NCBI GenBank assembly: GCA_051745935.1
Contig: JBNJEM010000191.1
Coordinates: 1-11,684 of the forward strand
DNA length: 11,684 nt
Origin: JBNJEM01 sp051745935
GTDB lineage: Bacteria; Planctomycetota; Planctomycetia; Pirellulales; Pirellulaceae
Direction of reading: 5' to 3'
Below, piece by piece: positions 1 through 6,446 of this stretch. The notes beneath the pieces were generated by a model. That model made no database searches. It saw nothing but the letters and a program-made list of their open reading frames with translations, and had not been told where the DNA came from. How positions within the stretch are numbered: position 1 is the first letter of the stretch; each line of letters begins with the position of its first letter. The position numbers and the translations under genes were made by a program.

Positions 1-100
1 CGGTCGCGGATGACTTTCTCCGTCGTGAGTCCGACCAACGGGAGGACGGCTTGCGTCGGGCCGCTTTCCACCCGGAAAAAATGAACCGCCTGAAATATAC
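1..100 (-). repeat. Dispersed ~100 bp repeat, copy 1 (inverted)
   Basis: The reverse complement matches the repeat family seen at 340, 625, 4058, 4160, 4262 and 9474. On the minus strand it begins TATATTTCAGGCGG and runs through TCCGGGTGGAAAGC, GACGCAAGCCGTCCTCCCG and TTGGTCGGACTC to GTCATCCGCGACCG. It is the only copy in this orientation and nearly full length; the last few bases may lie outside the window. The 3' hairpin (TCGCGG/CCGCGA elsewhere) has a mismatch here because the left arm reads TCACGA. The middle hairpin CCGAC(g)CAA/TTGGTCGG is intact. Confidence 0.9.
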
Positions 101-339
101 TCGTCGCCGCCCTGTTTGCATTCGCATCGATGGAAAACGTTTCATTCGATCATGTCCCCAGCACGTCGTTTCGGCCCGTTCTCGCGGCAATGGACACACT
201 GTTGCCCTCCTCCGAGCCGCCCTCCGGAGGATGGGCCCAAAAGTTTTATTGTTACCATTGGGAGTTCCCGCCCCCAACGCAGGTTGGCAGCGGGCGCCGC
301 TTGCAGCCCCTAAAACCTGGCCTCCGCTTCCAAAGCGTC
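101..339. other. Spacer between repeat copies 1 and 2, no gene seen
   Basis: Open frames here (for example 130-486 on the plus strand) run straight through a repeat copy, have no ribosome binding site and show no recognisable domain. I see no RNA gene or terminator. Confidence 0.5.
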
Positions 340-438
340 GTTCAGGCGGTCGGATTCGTCCGGGTGGAAAGCGGCCCGACGCAGGCCGTCCTCCCCGTTG
401 GTCGGACTCACGACGGACCAAGTCATCCGCGACCAGTA
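340..438 (+). repeat. Dispersed ~100 bp repeat, copy 2
   Basis: This copy starts GTTCAGGCGGTCGG, contains TCCGGGTGGAAAGC and TTGGTCGGACTC, and ends GTCATCCGCGACCAGTA. It has an extra C in the central loop (CCTCCCCG). It shares the TCACGA left-arm variant with copy 1, so the 3' hairpin is imperfect. The middle hairpin has CAG opposite TTG, which still pairs through a G-T wobble. Confidence 0.9.
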
Positions 439-624
439 CGTCTCTCGAATGGCAGGGCATCCGAATGGTTTCGTTTGGCTTCTTGATTACCAGCCGGAAA
501 ACCGTCACGTCCTACGTCCTTCAATTGTTGCTGCCCCGCCCACTTTAGTCTACGGCGCGGCGTGGTATTTCACCGATTCAATTGGGATCTCGACGGCAAT
601 ATGAGGAGAAGAGGTAACCAGGGA
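439..624. other. Spacer between repeat copies 2 and 3, no gene seen
   Basis: No supported gene. A purine-rich GAGGAGAAGAGG stretch at 603-614 looks like a ribosome binding site, but no coding frame of any length follows it. Confidence 0.45.
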
Positions 625-728
625 TATCTTTCAGGCGATTAAGTTTTTCCGGGTGGAAAGGTGCCCGACGCAAGCCGTCCTCCCCTTGATCGGACTCGCG
701 GCGGAGAAAGTCACCCGCGACCGGTATA
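625..728 (+). repeat. Dispersed ~100 bp repeat, copy 3
   Basis: Runs from TATCTTTCAGGCGATT to CGCGACCGGTATA and includes TTTTTCCGGGTGGAAAGG, a 5-bp stem TTTCC/GGAAA around GGGT. In the middle hairpin this copy reads CAAG (671-674) opposite CTTG (685-688), a fully paired variant. The 3' hairpin TCGCGG/CCGCGA is intact. Confidence 0.9.
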
Positions 729-1800
729 GGCCGGGTTCCGTCCGACACGCGCGTGAGGCAACCTCGGGCCTGGCAATGGGTTCTGTCTGGTTGTCACGCC
801 ACAATGACACCATCTCCTAGCGGATGCAGTCCACCGCCTTTATCTTTGTGCGGGCCGAAAACTGGGCGCCCTTTGGTGTCTCCTCCGATTGGGAGATCCG
901 ATTGGGAAAAGTGAGAAGACGGGGAGGGCGACATGGACGCTCGCCAGTCTCTCTCGCACCCGCCCCCTTTTCTACCATAGTTTTTTTTCCGTGAACAAGA
1001 CAGGAGATAGTGCCACAAGGGACTGGCGTATTTCAGGCGATCGAGGACGACGCGAAAGGGGGGGCACCATTGCCTGCCTAAAAACCGCGTTTGGGGGCGG
1101 CTTGGGAAATGGGGTGCGGTGGCGACGCCGGCACAAGGGGCTTTGAGGGGGGAGATCACCAGGTGGGGTATTCCAGGGAAAAGCGGGACCACGGATGGTC
1201 CGCCGAAAATGGTCCGCCGATGTCCGTAATCCGTGCGGACCGTGATCGCCCCCCTCGTTGATGGACGAGACGCGAATCGTCACAAATACTTTCATGCCAA
1301 CACCTTGAATGCATTCCACCCCAAGGCGATCCGTTCTCGCCTGGTTTGGCATTCACCGCAGTTTATCGTGATGGGGAATCATCCGGGGCGGAAAGCATCG
1401 TCCGTTTTTGTCGCGCGGGCGCTGAGCGGCCCGATCAGGGCGGCATGTGATTGCCGGGGATCGGTGGATCGGCGAGCGTGTCATGCCCGTTGTGCGGGAC
1501 CTATCGGATATTCTTTTAATGCGCCCCGGCGCGTCGACCGATAGTTACTTTGGATATGAAAGCTTGTATCCCTTTAGCCGTTCGCGGCGAACGAGCCGTG
1601 GCGGGCCGCCGATGGCGCGCGTGTGTTCAGGTGCCAAGGCAAAATGCGTTTGGGCATGGTACTGATTCGCCGTGGAGTAGTTTGAAACAGTGCGGGGTTG
1701 CCAGTAGCGGGTGGCGCGTATTATGCGAGGGCGGCTTCGAACTCGTAGGACGCGAGCCATGCCGAGCGTGGATGGCTGAAATGTTACGACACGTTGAATA
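729..1800. other. Long gene-poor stretch
   Basis: About 1.1 kb with short overlapping frames on both strands. None has a convincing ribosome binding site, domain or protein-like composition. It contains a T8 run at 982-989, a G-rich patch near 1055, an isolated TATTTCAGGCG at 1029-1039 that could be a remnant of the dispersed repeat, and the direct/inverted repeat at 1195-1241. I read it as non-coding or decayed sequence. Confidence 0.5.
1195..1241. repeat. 12-bp direct repeat plus inverted arm
   Basis: ATGGTCCGCCGA occurs at 1195-1206 and again at 1209-1220, 14 bases apart. The second GGTCCGC (1211-1217) is an inverted match to GCGGACC at 1235-1241, giving a 7-bp stem with a 17-base loop. 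Function unknown; it could be a binding site or a chance structure. Confidence 0.35.
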
Positions 1801-1819
1801 CGCACGTCCCGTCCGTGCG
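1801..1819. promoter_or_regulatory. Perfect inverted repeat upstream of the secreted protein gene
   Basis: CGCACG (1801-1806) and CGTGCG (1814-1819) are separated by seven bases and sit about 40 bases before the start of the gene at 1859. The position suits an operator or a 5'-UTR hairpin. The arms are only 6 bp long, so chance is possible. Confidence 0.35.
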
Positions 1820-1858
1820 CGGTTCTGACTGACCGACGTTGACAGCAGGGGGACTTCG

Positions 1859-2188
1859 ATGATGCGTCGAACGATCACCGTTTTATTGTGCATGGCCGCT
1901 TTTTGCATCGTCCTATCCGCGTCCAAGGCAAACGCGGACCGCCGGGCCTATGGCCGCGTCTGGGGCAATGCCTATGGGACGCGGGATTGGAACCGGTTTT
2001 ACCACTACCCGTACGTGTTCTATCCGCAGAATTTTTGGGGGAGTGAGTACTATCGCAGCGCGGAGAGTTTGTACTATCGCTATCCTCCGGAAATGCGGGT
2101 TCCCGTGTACAATAAGAAGTGGCAAAACCACTATCCGCAAGGCCGACGGTATCACTACGGGCACCATTTCATGCTGGATGTCTTTTAA
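1859..2188 (+). CDS. Short tyrosine-rich secreted protein (planctomycete 'calmodulin-binding protein'-type annotation)
   Basis: The 109-residue product has a clear Sec signal peptide: basic MMRR, a hydrophobic core to about residue 22, and a likely cleavage after ANA at residues 24-26. The mature part of 83 residues is extremely aromatic: 15 Tyr, 4 Trp and 5 Phe, with repeated YHYPY, EYYR, LYYRYPP and RYHYGHH motifs. The RVWGNAYGTRDW and YPPEMRVPVYNKKW blocks recall a family of small secreted proteins common in planctomycetes, often labelled calmodulin-binding by automatic transfer. That label is from memory and I see nothing supporting calmodulin binding. The start at 1859 is favoured by AGGGGGA at 1847-1853; a second in-frame ATG follows immediately. 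An inverted repeat at 1801-1819 may be regulatory. The gene converges on the M20 peptidase with only 11 bases between the stops. A role at the cell surface or in the periplasm is inference. Confidence 0.82.
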   Translation: MMRRTITVLLCMAAFCIVLSASKANADRRAYGRVWGNAYGTRDWNRFYHYPYVFYPQNFWGSEYYRSAESLYYRYPPEMRVPVYNKKWQNHYPQGRRYHYGHHFMLDVF

Positions 2189-2199
2189 TCCGGTTCTGT

Positions 2200-3384
2200 C
2201 TATTGCGATCCTAACGCGTAAAACACGTCGACGGCCCGCCGCAGTTGATCGAGGTCAATCCATTCGTCAACGGTATGGGCTTGGTTTATCGAACCCGGTC
2301 CGAAGACGACCGTCGGTATGCCCAACTTGGCGAACCATGGCGCGTCGGTCGCGTAGGAAACGCCAATTTGATCACACGGGGCGCCGGCCGCGCGAGCGAC
2401 TTTCTGGACCCGCGTGGCCAAGTTGCTGGCGGGATGTTCCAAGAGCCCATGGTTTGTCAAAAATGGCGGGTCATGTTCCAGCTGATCCAGAACGTTATCG
2501 GGAAGGTGTTCGGTTAGCCAGTTGATGGCCGCCGTGCGAGCTTCTTGCGGATCTTCGTGGGGGAGGAGTCGCCGGTCGAGTTCGATCGTGCATCGGTCGG
2601 GCACCACGTTGACGCAGATTCCGCCGTGGATCGTCCCGAGATTGATCGTGGGTTGGCCGAGCAGGGGATGCCGTCCCGTCTCTCGCAGCGTGTCGGCATA
2701 CTGTTGAAACGCGGTAACCACGGGGCCCATGGAATAGATGGCGTTGTTGCCCCGCGTTGGGCGGGAACCATGAGCTGCTCGCCCCCTCGTGTGACATTGC
2801 CAGCGGACAACCCCCTTATGCGCGACGACCACGTCCAACGACGTCGGTTCCGCCACCACCACGGCATGGGGAAGGTGGTCTAGGAGTGGATGGTCGGTTG
2901 CCGCCCATGAGCGGGCCAATGCGGCGGCTCCGGTGAACCCGTTTTCTTCGTTGACCGTACACGCCATCATGACCGTGGGCATGTTCGGTGGTCGGTGTCT
3001 TGCGAGCCGCGAAAAGGCGGTGAGCATGGACGCCATCGGTCCCTTGTCGTCACAGGCGCCGCGACCGTGGAGCCTGTTGTCGCGAATCATCGGTTCCCAC
3101 GGGTCGATGGTCATTCCCTCAACCGGCACGGTATCCTGGTGAGCTTCGAAGACCAGTGTGGATCCGGCCACGCGACCGTCCAGGCGGGCGACGATATTGT
3201 CGCGCCCGGGCGCGATTGTCTGGCGATGCCAGGGTACTTCCAACTGTTCAAAGAACGCCTGCAAGTAGTCGGTGACTCGGTGTTCAAGGTAGGGGGATCC
3301 CCTGGCATCTCGGCCCATGGGATTGACGCTGGGAAGGCGAACCAGATCCTGCAAGATGGCGACGGCGTCGGTGGGATTTCTCAT
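2200..3384 (-). CDS. M20-family zinc peptidase/deacylase (ArgE/DapE/ACY1/CPG2 type)
   Basis: The 394-residue cytoplasmic protein has the full two-domain M20 architecture. The catalytic core carries H82 and D84 (AHQDTVPVEG), the metal-bridging D112 (GRGACDDKG), the general-base/metal pair E146-E147 (NEENGFTGA), E179 (VAEPTSLD) and the C-terminal H370 (NQAHTVDEW). The dimerisation or lid domain lies roughly between residues 185 and 300, with H205 in the HTRGRAAHGSRP segment. All expected di-zinc ligands are present, so it should be active. Members hydrolyse an amide bond of N-acyl amino acids, small peptides or succinyl-diaminopimelate. The exact substrate cannot be told, and no arginine or lysine biosynthesis genes are adjacent. 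The length is normal for the family. The start is supported by AAGGA about 8 bases upstream. It appears monocistronic; a 15-bp tandem repeat lies about 177 bases upstream. Confidence 0.93.
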   Translation of the reverse strand: MRNPTDAVAILQDLVRLPSVNPMGRDARGSPYLEHRVTDYLQAFFEQLEVPWHRQTIAPGRDNIVARLDGRVAGSTLVFEAHQDTVPVEGMTIDPWEPMIRDNRLHGRGACDDKGPMASMLTAFSRLARHRPPNMPTVMMACTVNEENGFTGAAALARSWAATDHPLLDHLPHAVVVAEPTSLDVVVAHKGVVRWQCHTRGRAAHGSRPTRGNNAIYSMGPVVTAFQQYADTLRETGRHPLLGQPTINLGTIHGGICVNVVPDRCTIELDRRLLPHEDPQEARTAAINWLTEHLPDNVLDQLEHDPPFLTNHGLLEHPASNLATRVQKVARAAGAPCDQIGVSYATDAPWFAKLGIPTVVFGPGSINQAHTVDEWIDLDQLRRAVDVFYALGSQ

Positions 3385-3560
3385 GGTGGTCCTTCGTGCG
3401 ATCGGAAACGAGACATCGTGGGTTGAACGTTGTTCCCGCCAACGCTCGGCATGCGATGCGTGCTGGCCGTTGTCGGATCGTATCCTGGCTTGTGGGCAAA
3501 CCTGACAGCAGCTGCCAGCGAGCGTCCTTCAATCCCATGCCGGCTGCTGGCGCGGACAAT

Positions 3561-3620
3561 GCTTAATTCAACCGGGCTTAATTCAACTGGGCTTAATTCA
3601 ACTGGGCTTAATTCAATTGG
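3561..3620. repeat. Four tandem 15-bp repeats
   Basis: Units GCTTAATTCAACCGG, GCTTAATTCAACTGG, GCTTAATTCAACTGG and GCTTAATTCAATTGG occupy 3561-3575, 3576-3590, 3591-3605 and 3606-3620. They are AT-rich compared with the surroundings and lie upstream of the M20 peptidase gene on its own strand. The only differences are at unit positions 12 and 13. They could be an iterated protein-binding site or a minisatellite. Because 15 is a multiple of three, a minus-strand frame (3381-3635) reads them as a repeated ELSPV pentapeptide, but that frame lacks a ribosome binding site. Confidence 0.95.
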
Positions 3621-3660
3621 CGCGTGGACGATCATCTCAAGGGGGCGGCGGAAGGGTTTT

Positions 3661-3798
3661 GTTGGGGTTTTTTAGTGATTATGGGGGCTGTGCGGGGCGG
3701 CTTGGGCGGATACAGGCCTTTCTCCGATAGGAGGACTTGCAATTCACCCTGAATTGGTGACAATGGACTTTGAGCTTGGGGGTACCCCCGCTCGTTTG
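3661..3798 (+). other. Structured leader-like sequence before a terminator (candidate small RNA or attenuator)
   Basis: No annotatable gene ends here, yet a strong plus-strand terminator follows. Within this stretch are a perfect hairpin CAATTC-ACCCT-GAATTG at 3740-3756 and a perfect 12-bp palindrome GGGGGTACCCCC at 3778-3789. An AGGAGG ribosome-binding-site-like sequence precedes a tiny TTG-initiated frame that would encode seven residues (MQFTLNW) across the first hairpin. The combination looks like a small RNA or an attenuator leader. No promoter could be identified with confidence. Confidence 0.3.
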
Positions 3799-3838
3799 CC
3801 CTTCGTAGGTACCTGCCCCACCTGCGAAGGGTTTTTTT
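3799..3838 (+). terminator. Strong rho-independent terminator
   Basis: CCCTTCGTAGGT (3799-3810) pairs with ACCTGCGAAGGG (3820-3831) to give a 12-bp stem with one G-T wobble and a 9-base loop, followed at once by seven T. There is no T-run on the other side, so it acts on plus-strand transcripts. No plus-strand gene ends just upstream: the nearest, at 2188, is 1.6 kb away behind an opposing gene. The transcript it ends is therefore unexplained. Confidence 0.85.
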
Positions 3839-4057
3839 GTCTTGTCGCTCAGCGTTGCCTGGCGTATGGCCTCGATTTGTGCGCTGGATGTGGCGTGTGA
3901 TAGTGTGTCATGTGATAGTATCGACGGATATGGGCGTCAAGATTCATGCCGTGCGCTGGCGGAAGTGACACGAGCTGTCAGCGAAGGACGGCGCGGCGTG
4001 CCGGCTTTTCCACGGGCACCCCTTGATGCAATTCGTGTGGCTTGTGATCGTGTGAAG

Positions 4058-4159
4058 TATATTTCAGGCGGCTGGATTGGTCCGGATGGAAAGCTGCCCC
4101 GCGCAAGCCGTCCTCCCGTTGGTCGGACTGGCGGCGGACAAAGTCATGCGCCAGCGGTA
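4058..4159 (+). repeat. Dispersed repeat, copy 4 (tandem unit 1)
   Basis: First of three head-to-tail units with a 102-bp period. It runs from TATATTTCAGGCGGCTGG to GCGCCAGCGGTA. Its 3' hairpin reads CTGGCG (4128-4133) against CGCCAG (4149-4154): the inner G and its partner C both differ from the CTCGCG/CGCGAG version, so pairing is kept. The middle hairpin is weaker here because CCGAC has become CCGCG. Confidence 0.95.
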
Positions 4160-4261
4160 AATATTTCAGGCGGCTGGATTGGTCCGGATGGAAAGCTGCC
4201 CCGCGCAAGCCGTCCTCCCGTTGGTCGGACTGGCGGCGGACAAAGTCATGCGCCAGCGGTA
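4160..4261 (+). repeat. Dispersed repeat, copy 5 (tandem unit 2)
   Basis: Essentially identical to unit 1 apart from the first base, which indicates a recent tandem duplication. The exact 102-bp (34-codon) period makes any frame through it a repeated 34-residue peptide; that is a by-product and not evidence of a gene. Confidence 0.95.
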
Positions 4262-4367
4262 AATATTTCAGGCGACTGGATTGGTCCGGATGGAAAGCTG
4301 CCCGGCGCAAGCCGTCCTCCCGTTGGTCGGACTCGCGGCGGACCAAGTCATCCGCGAGCGGTGTATA
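4262..4367 (+). repeat. Dispersed repeat, copy 6 (tandem unit 3)
   Basis: The third unit diverges from units 1 and 2 and ends GCGAGCGGTGTATA. Its 3' hairpin is perfect: CTCGCGG (4332-4338) with CCGCGAG (4352-4358). The unit stops 18 bases before the preferred start of the regulator gene at 4386, so the array occupies that gene's promoter or leader. Confidence 0.93.
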
Positions 4368-4385
4368 TGGGGGAGTCGGAGGTCG

Positions 4386-5753
4386 ATGGCCGGGGGTCGC
4401 GCACAACATTCGGCGGTGGGGCGTCTTTTGGCGGCCGCTCCAGGGGCGGTTTACGCCATGAATGAACGACGGGAAATCATCTTCCACAACGGGGCTTGCA
4501 GTGAGCTACTCGGGCTTGAGCCGGGCCAGCTGGTGGGGCAACGGTGCGACTACCGCGCGGCCGGCATGCCGGTGACCCTAGCGGACGTGGCGGCGAGTCT
4601 TTGTCCGCCGGCGGAGGTTTTTTCGGGCGCGGCGATGGCGACTGACACACAGTTGTTGAGCGCGACGGGAGAGCTTCTGCGGCGTCGTGTGACGTTCCAG
4701 CCGTTAGGGACCGAGAGCGCGGATTGTGGAGGCGTTTTAGCCTTTGTCGGTGATTTACCGGCGGGTGGCGAGTCCCCCTCCGAGGCCGCGGAACTCCATG
4801 ATCGGCTGTGGACGTTGCGGCGGACGGTCCTGGCTGATTGTCAGGTGGATGAACTTGTGGGGGTTGGTTCGGCAATCCAGCGGGTGCGAGATCAAATTGA
4901 GCTGGCCTCACGCGGGCCTGGGCGGGTGCTGGTATGCGGGCCGACCGGTAGTGGGCGCGAACACGTGGCCCGCCTGTTGCATGGCCGGTTGAGTCCGGAT
5001 TCGTACAAGCCACTTGTTCCGCTCTGTTGCCCGTTGTTGGATGCGGAGTTGCTACAGGGGACGATCACTACTTTGGTCCGGCAGGTCGAATTGGCGGAGG
5101 CCGAGGTGCCGTCTTCGTCGCCAGCGGCCCCGACGCTGCTGTTGTTGGAGGTGGACCAGTTGGGCGAGGAGGCACAGGCGGAACTGGCTGGGTTGTTCTC
5201 GTTGCCGGGTTTCGAGCTGTATACAATCGCCACTTCGGAGCGTTCCTTGCTCACATTGGCCGAGCAGGGGGCTTTTCGGACAGATCTCGCGTATGGGCTA
5301 AGTACCCTGACGATAACCATGCCGCCCTTGGCGAAGCGTCCCGAGGACATCCCGTTATTGTGTCAGCATTTCTTGGAGGCATTCAATGCGGAGGGGGGGC
5401 GGCAGCTCAGTGGGTTTTCGTCCGAGGCACTGGATGAACTGGCCGGATATGGCTGGCCGGATAACGTCGACCAGTTGTCCGAAGTCGTTGAGTTGGCGTG
5501 CCGGCGGGCGCGCGGCTCCGTTGTTGAAGTGCGAGATTTACCCGAGCAGATTCATGAGGCCGCCAGCGCGGATGCCCATCCACCGCGGGTGGACGAACCG
5601 ATTGATTTGGATGACTTTTTGGCTGGAATTGAGAAGGAACTGATTGTTCGGGCCTTGGAACGCTGCAAGGGGAACAAAACGCGGGCGGCACGGCTATTGG
5701 GCGTCAATCGCGCTCGCTTTCATCGGCGGCTGGAGTATTTTGGCATATCGTGA
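4386..5753 (+). CDS. PAS/AAA+/Fis-HTH regulator resembling sigma-54 activators but with a degenerate AAA+ core
   Basis: With the ATG at 4386 the product is 455 residues. A PAS-like sensor spans about residues 10-125 (LLAAAPGAVYAMNERREIIFHN). An NtrC-type AAA+ domain spans about 155-375, with Walker A GPTGSGRE at 185-192, FRTDLAYGL at 297-305 followed by the typical PPLAKRPEDIPLL, and GWPDNVDQL near 356. A Fis-type helix-turn-helix closes the protein (IEKELIVRALERCKGNKTRA then ARLLGVNRARFHRR). Key activator residues are gone. There is no GAFTGA loop; Walker B reads TLLLLEVDQL, with Leu for Asp but Glu kept; the second finger Arg is Gly; and sensor II Arg in GNVREL is Asp. Sigma-54 remodelling is therefore unlikely. 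GAFTGA-less relatives such as TyrR work with sigma-70. The 4386 start leaves the PAS domain whole and excludes the repeat; upstream TTG 4281 lies inside repeat copy 6. A receiver-like gene follows. Confidence 0.85.
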   Translation: MAGGRAQHSAVGRLLAAAPGAVYAMNERREIIFHNGACSELLGLEPGQLVGQRCDYRAAGMPVTLADVAASLCPPAEVFSGAAMATDTQLLSATGELLRRRVTFQPLGTESADCGGVLAFVGDLPAGGESPSEAAELHDRLWTLRRTVLADCQVDELVGVGSAIQRVRDQIELASRGPGRVLVCGPTGSGREHVARLLHGRLSPDSYKPLVPLCCPLLDAELLQGTITTLVRQVELAEAEVPSSSPAAPTLLLLEVDQLGEEAQAELAGLFSLPGFELYTIATSERSLLTLAEQGAFRTDLAYGLSTLTITMPPLAKRPEDIPLLCQHFLEAFNAEGGRQLSGFSSEALDELAGYGWPDNVDQLSEVVELACRRARGSVVEVRDLPEQIHEAASADAHPPRVDEPIDLDDFLAGIEKELIVRALERCKGNKTRAARLLGVNRARFHRRLEYFGIS

Positions 5754-5792
5754 GTGGTTGAGTCGTGGGGTTTCGAGACTGGTGGTCGTTCC

Positions 5793-6302
5793 ATGTCATT
5801 GGTGCCGGCACGAATCATTGTTTGCGAAACGGGCAGTAAGTGGGCCGTTGCGTTGCGCCGGCATCCGGGATTGAATCCATGGGGTCCCGTTCGTGAAACA
5901 CGGAGTCTAGACGACTGTTGGCAAGAGGCCATGGCGAGTCCAACCAGCGTGGTCGTATTGGAAGTTAGTCTGTCCAACCTGGAACGCTTAGCCGCCACCT
6001 TACCGAAATATCTCGGCGAACTACCACGCGCGCGAGCCATCGTGGTGGGGGAGCGGCGTTTGGCGGCCTCGGAGTGGCTGATGCGTGAGTTGGGGGCCAT
6101 CCACGTTGTTTTCTCGCCTCGGACCCTGGGGCCGGTGGTCAGGATCATACGGCGGCACATGCGCCGCGTGTCCATGGCGCAACCGTCCGCGGCCGTCGTT
6201 CCCTGGCGAGCACTTCCCTGGCTGAAAGAGCGTGATCAGCTGGAGGGCGAGTCGCCGGTTCATGAGCCGGATTGGTTGGTGACGGCACCAGAATCCGGTT
6301 GA
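5793..6302 (+). CDS. Pseudo-receiver (CheY-like fold) protein, phospho-acceptor missing
   Basis: The 169-residue product reads like a response-regulator receiver by its alternating strands and helices: RIIVCE (strand 1), SVVVLEVSLSNL (strand 3), RARAIVVGERR (strand 4), then AIHVVFSPRTLGPVVRIIRR in place of the usual strand 5 with K-P. The acidic pair after strand 1 is weak, the acceptor Asp at the end of strand 3 is replaced (LEVS), and the conserved Lys is Ser (FSP). It should not be phosphorylated in the normal way. The C-terminal ~40 residues look unstructured. It lies 39 bases after the regulator gene, or directly abuts it if GTG 5754 is used (182 residues); neither start has a good ribosome binding site, suggesting translational coupling. 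A partner role to the upstream regulator, whose own N-terminus is PAS and not receiver, is inference. The fold assignment is by eye and moderately sure. Confidence 0.68.
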   Translation: MSLVPARIIVCETGSKWAVALRRHPGLNPWGPVRETRSLDDCWQEAMASPTSVVVLEVSLSNLERLAATLPKYLGELPRARAIVVGERRLAASEWLMRELGAIHVVFSPRTLGPVVRIIRRHMRRVSMAQPSAAVVPWRALPWLKERDQLEGESPVHEPDWLVTAPESG

Positions 6303-6446
6303 CTTTGCGTGCAATCGTGGCGTTGCGGATGCCCTGTTGCGATGTGGCGGCCATGTGAGGGTCGCCGGGAGCGCCAGACGTGCTCGCTGGCGAGGGACGA
6401 TTGTCGCGGGCGCTTGAATTGAGAATCGTTCGTGTACGTAAGTTGC

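Noticed and set aside
51..548. 165-codon plus-strand frame near the window start
   Set aside because: It runs through two oppositely oriented repeat copies, has arginine/proline-rich shadow composition and no ribosome binding site.
1711..1726. Sigma-54-like -24/-12 promoter (GG-N10-GC) near TGGCGCGTATTATGC
   Set aside because: The -12 box is poor (ATGC, not TTGC), and the nearest start is about 130 bases away; a match this loose is expected by chance.
1730..1760. Possible tRNA T-arm (GGCTTCGAACTCG)
   Set aside because: No acceptor stem or anticodon arm can be drawn around it.
3381..3635. 84-codon minus-strand gene coupled to the M20 peptidase by an ATGA overlap
   Set aside because: There is no ribosome binding site and no recognisable fold, and the N-terminus is just the 15-bp repeat translated; kept only as a note in the tandem-repeat finding.
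4058..4367. CRISPR array
   Set aside because: The repeated unit is about 100 bp with no distinct spacers; the whole unit is duplicated, and there are no cas genes.
4058..4367. Transposable element such as a MITE
   Set aside because: No clear terminal inverted repeats or target-site duplications are visible at copy ends. Mobility by a transposase acting in trans remains possible but unsupported.
3842..4465. 207-codon plus-strand frame with a repeated 34-residue peptide
   Set aside because: The peptide repeat is only the 102-bp DNA repeat read in frame. The same element occurs elsewhere in both orientations and other frames, and the frame has no ribosome binding site and overlaps the regulator start.
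3978..4487. 169-codon minus-strand frame across the same array
   Set aside because: It is the antisense reading of the tandem repeat, with no domain, and runs against the regulator gene.
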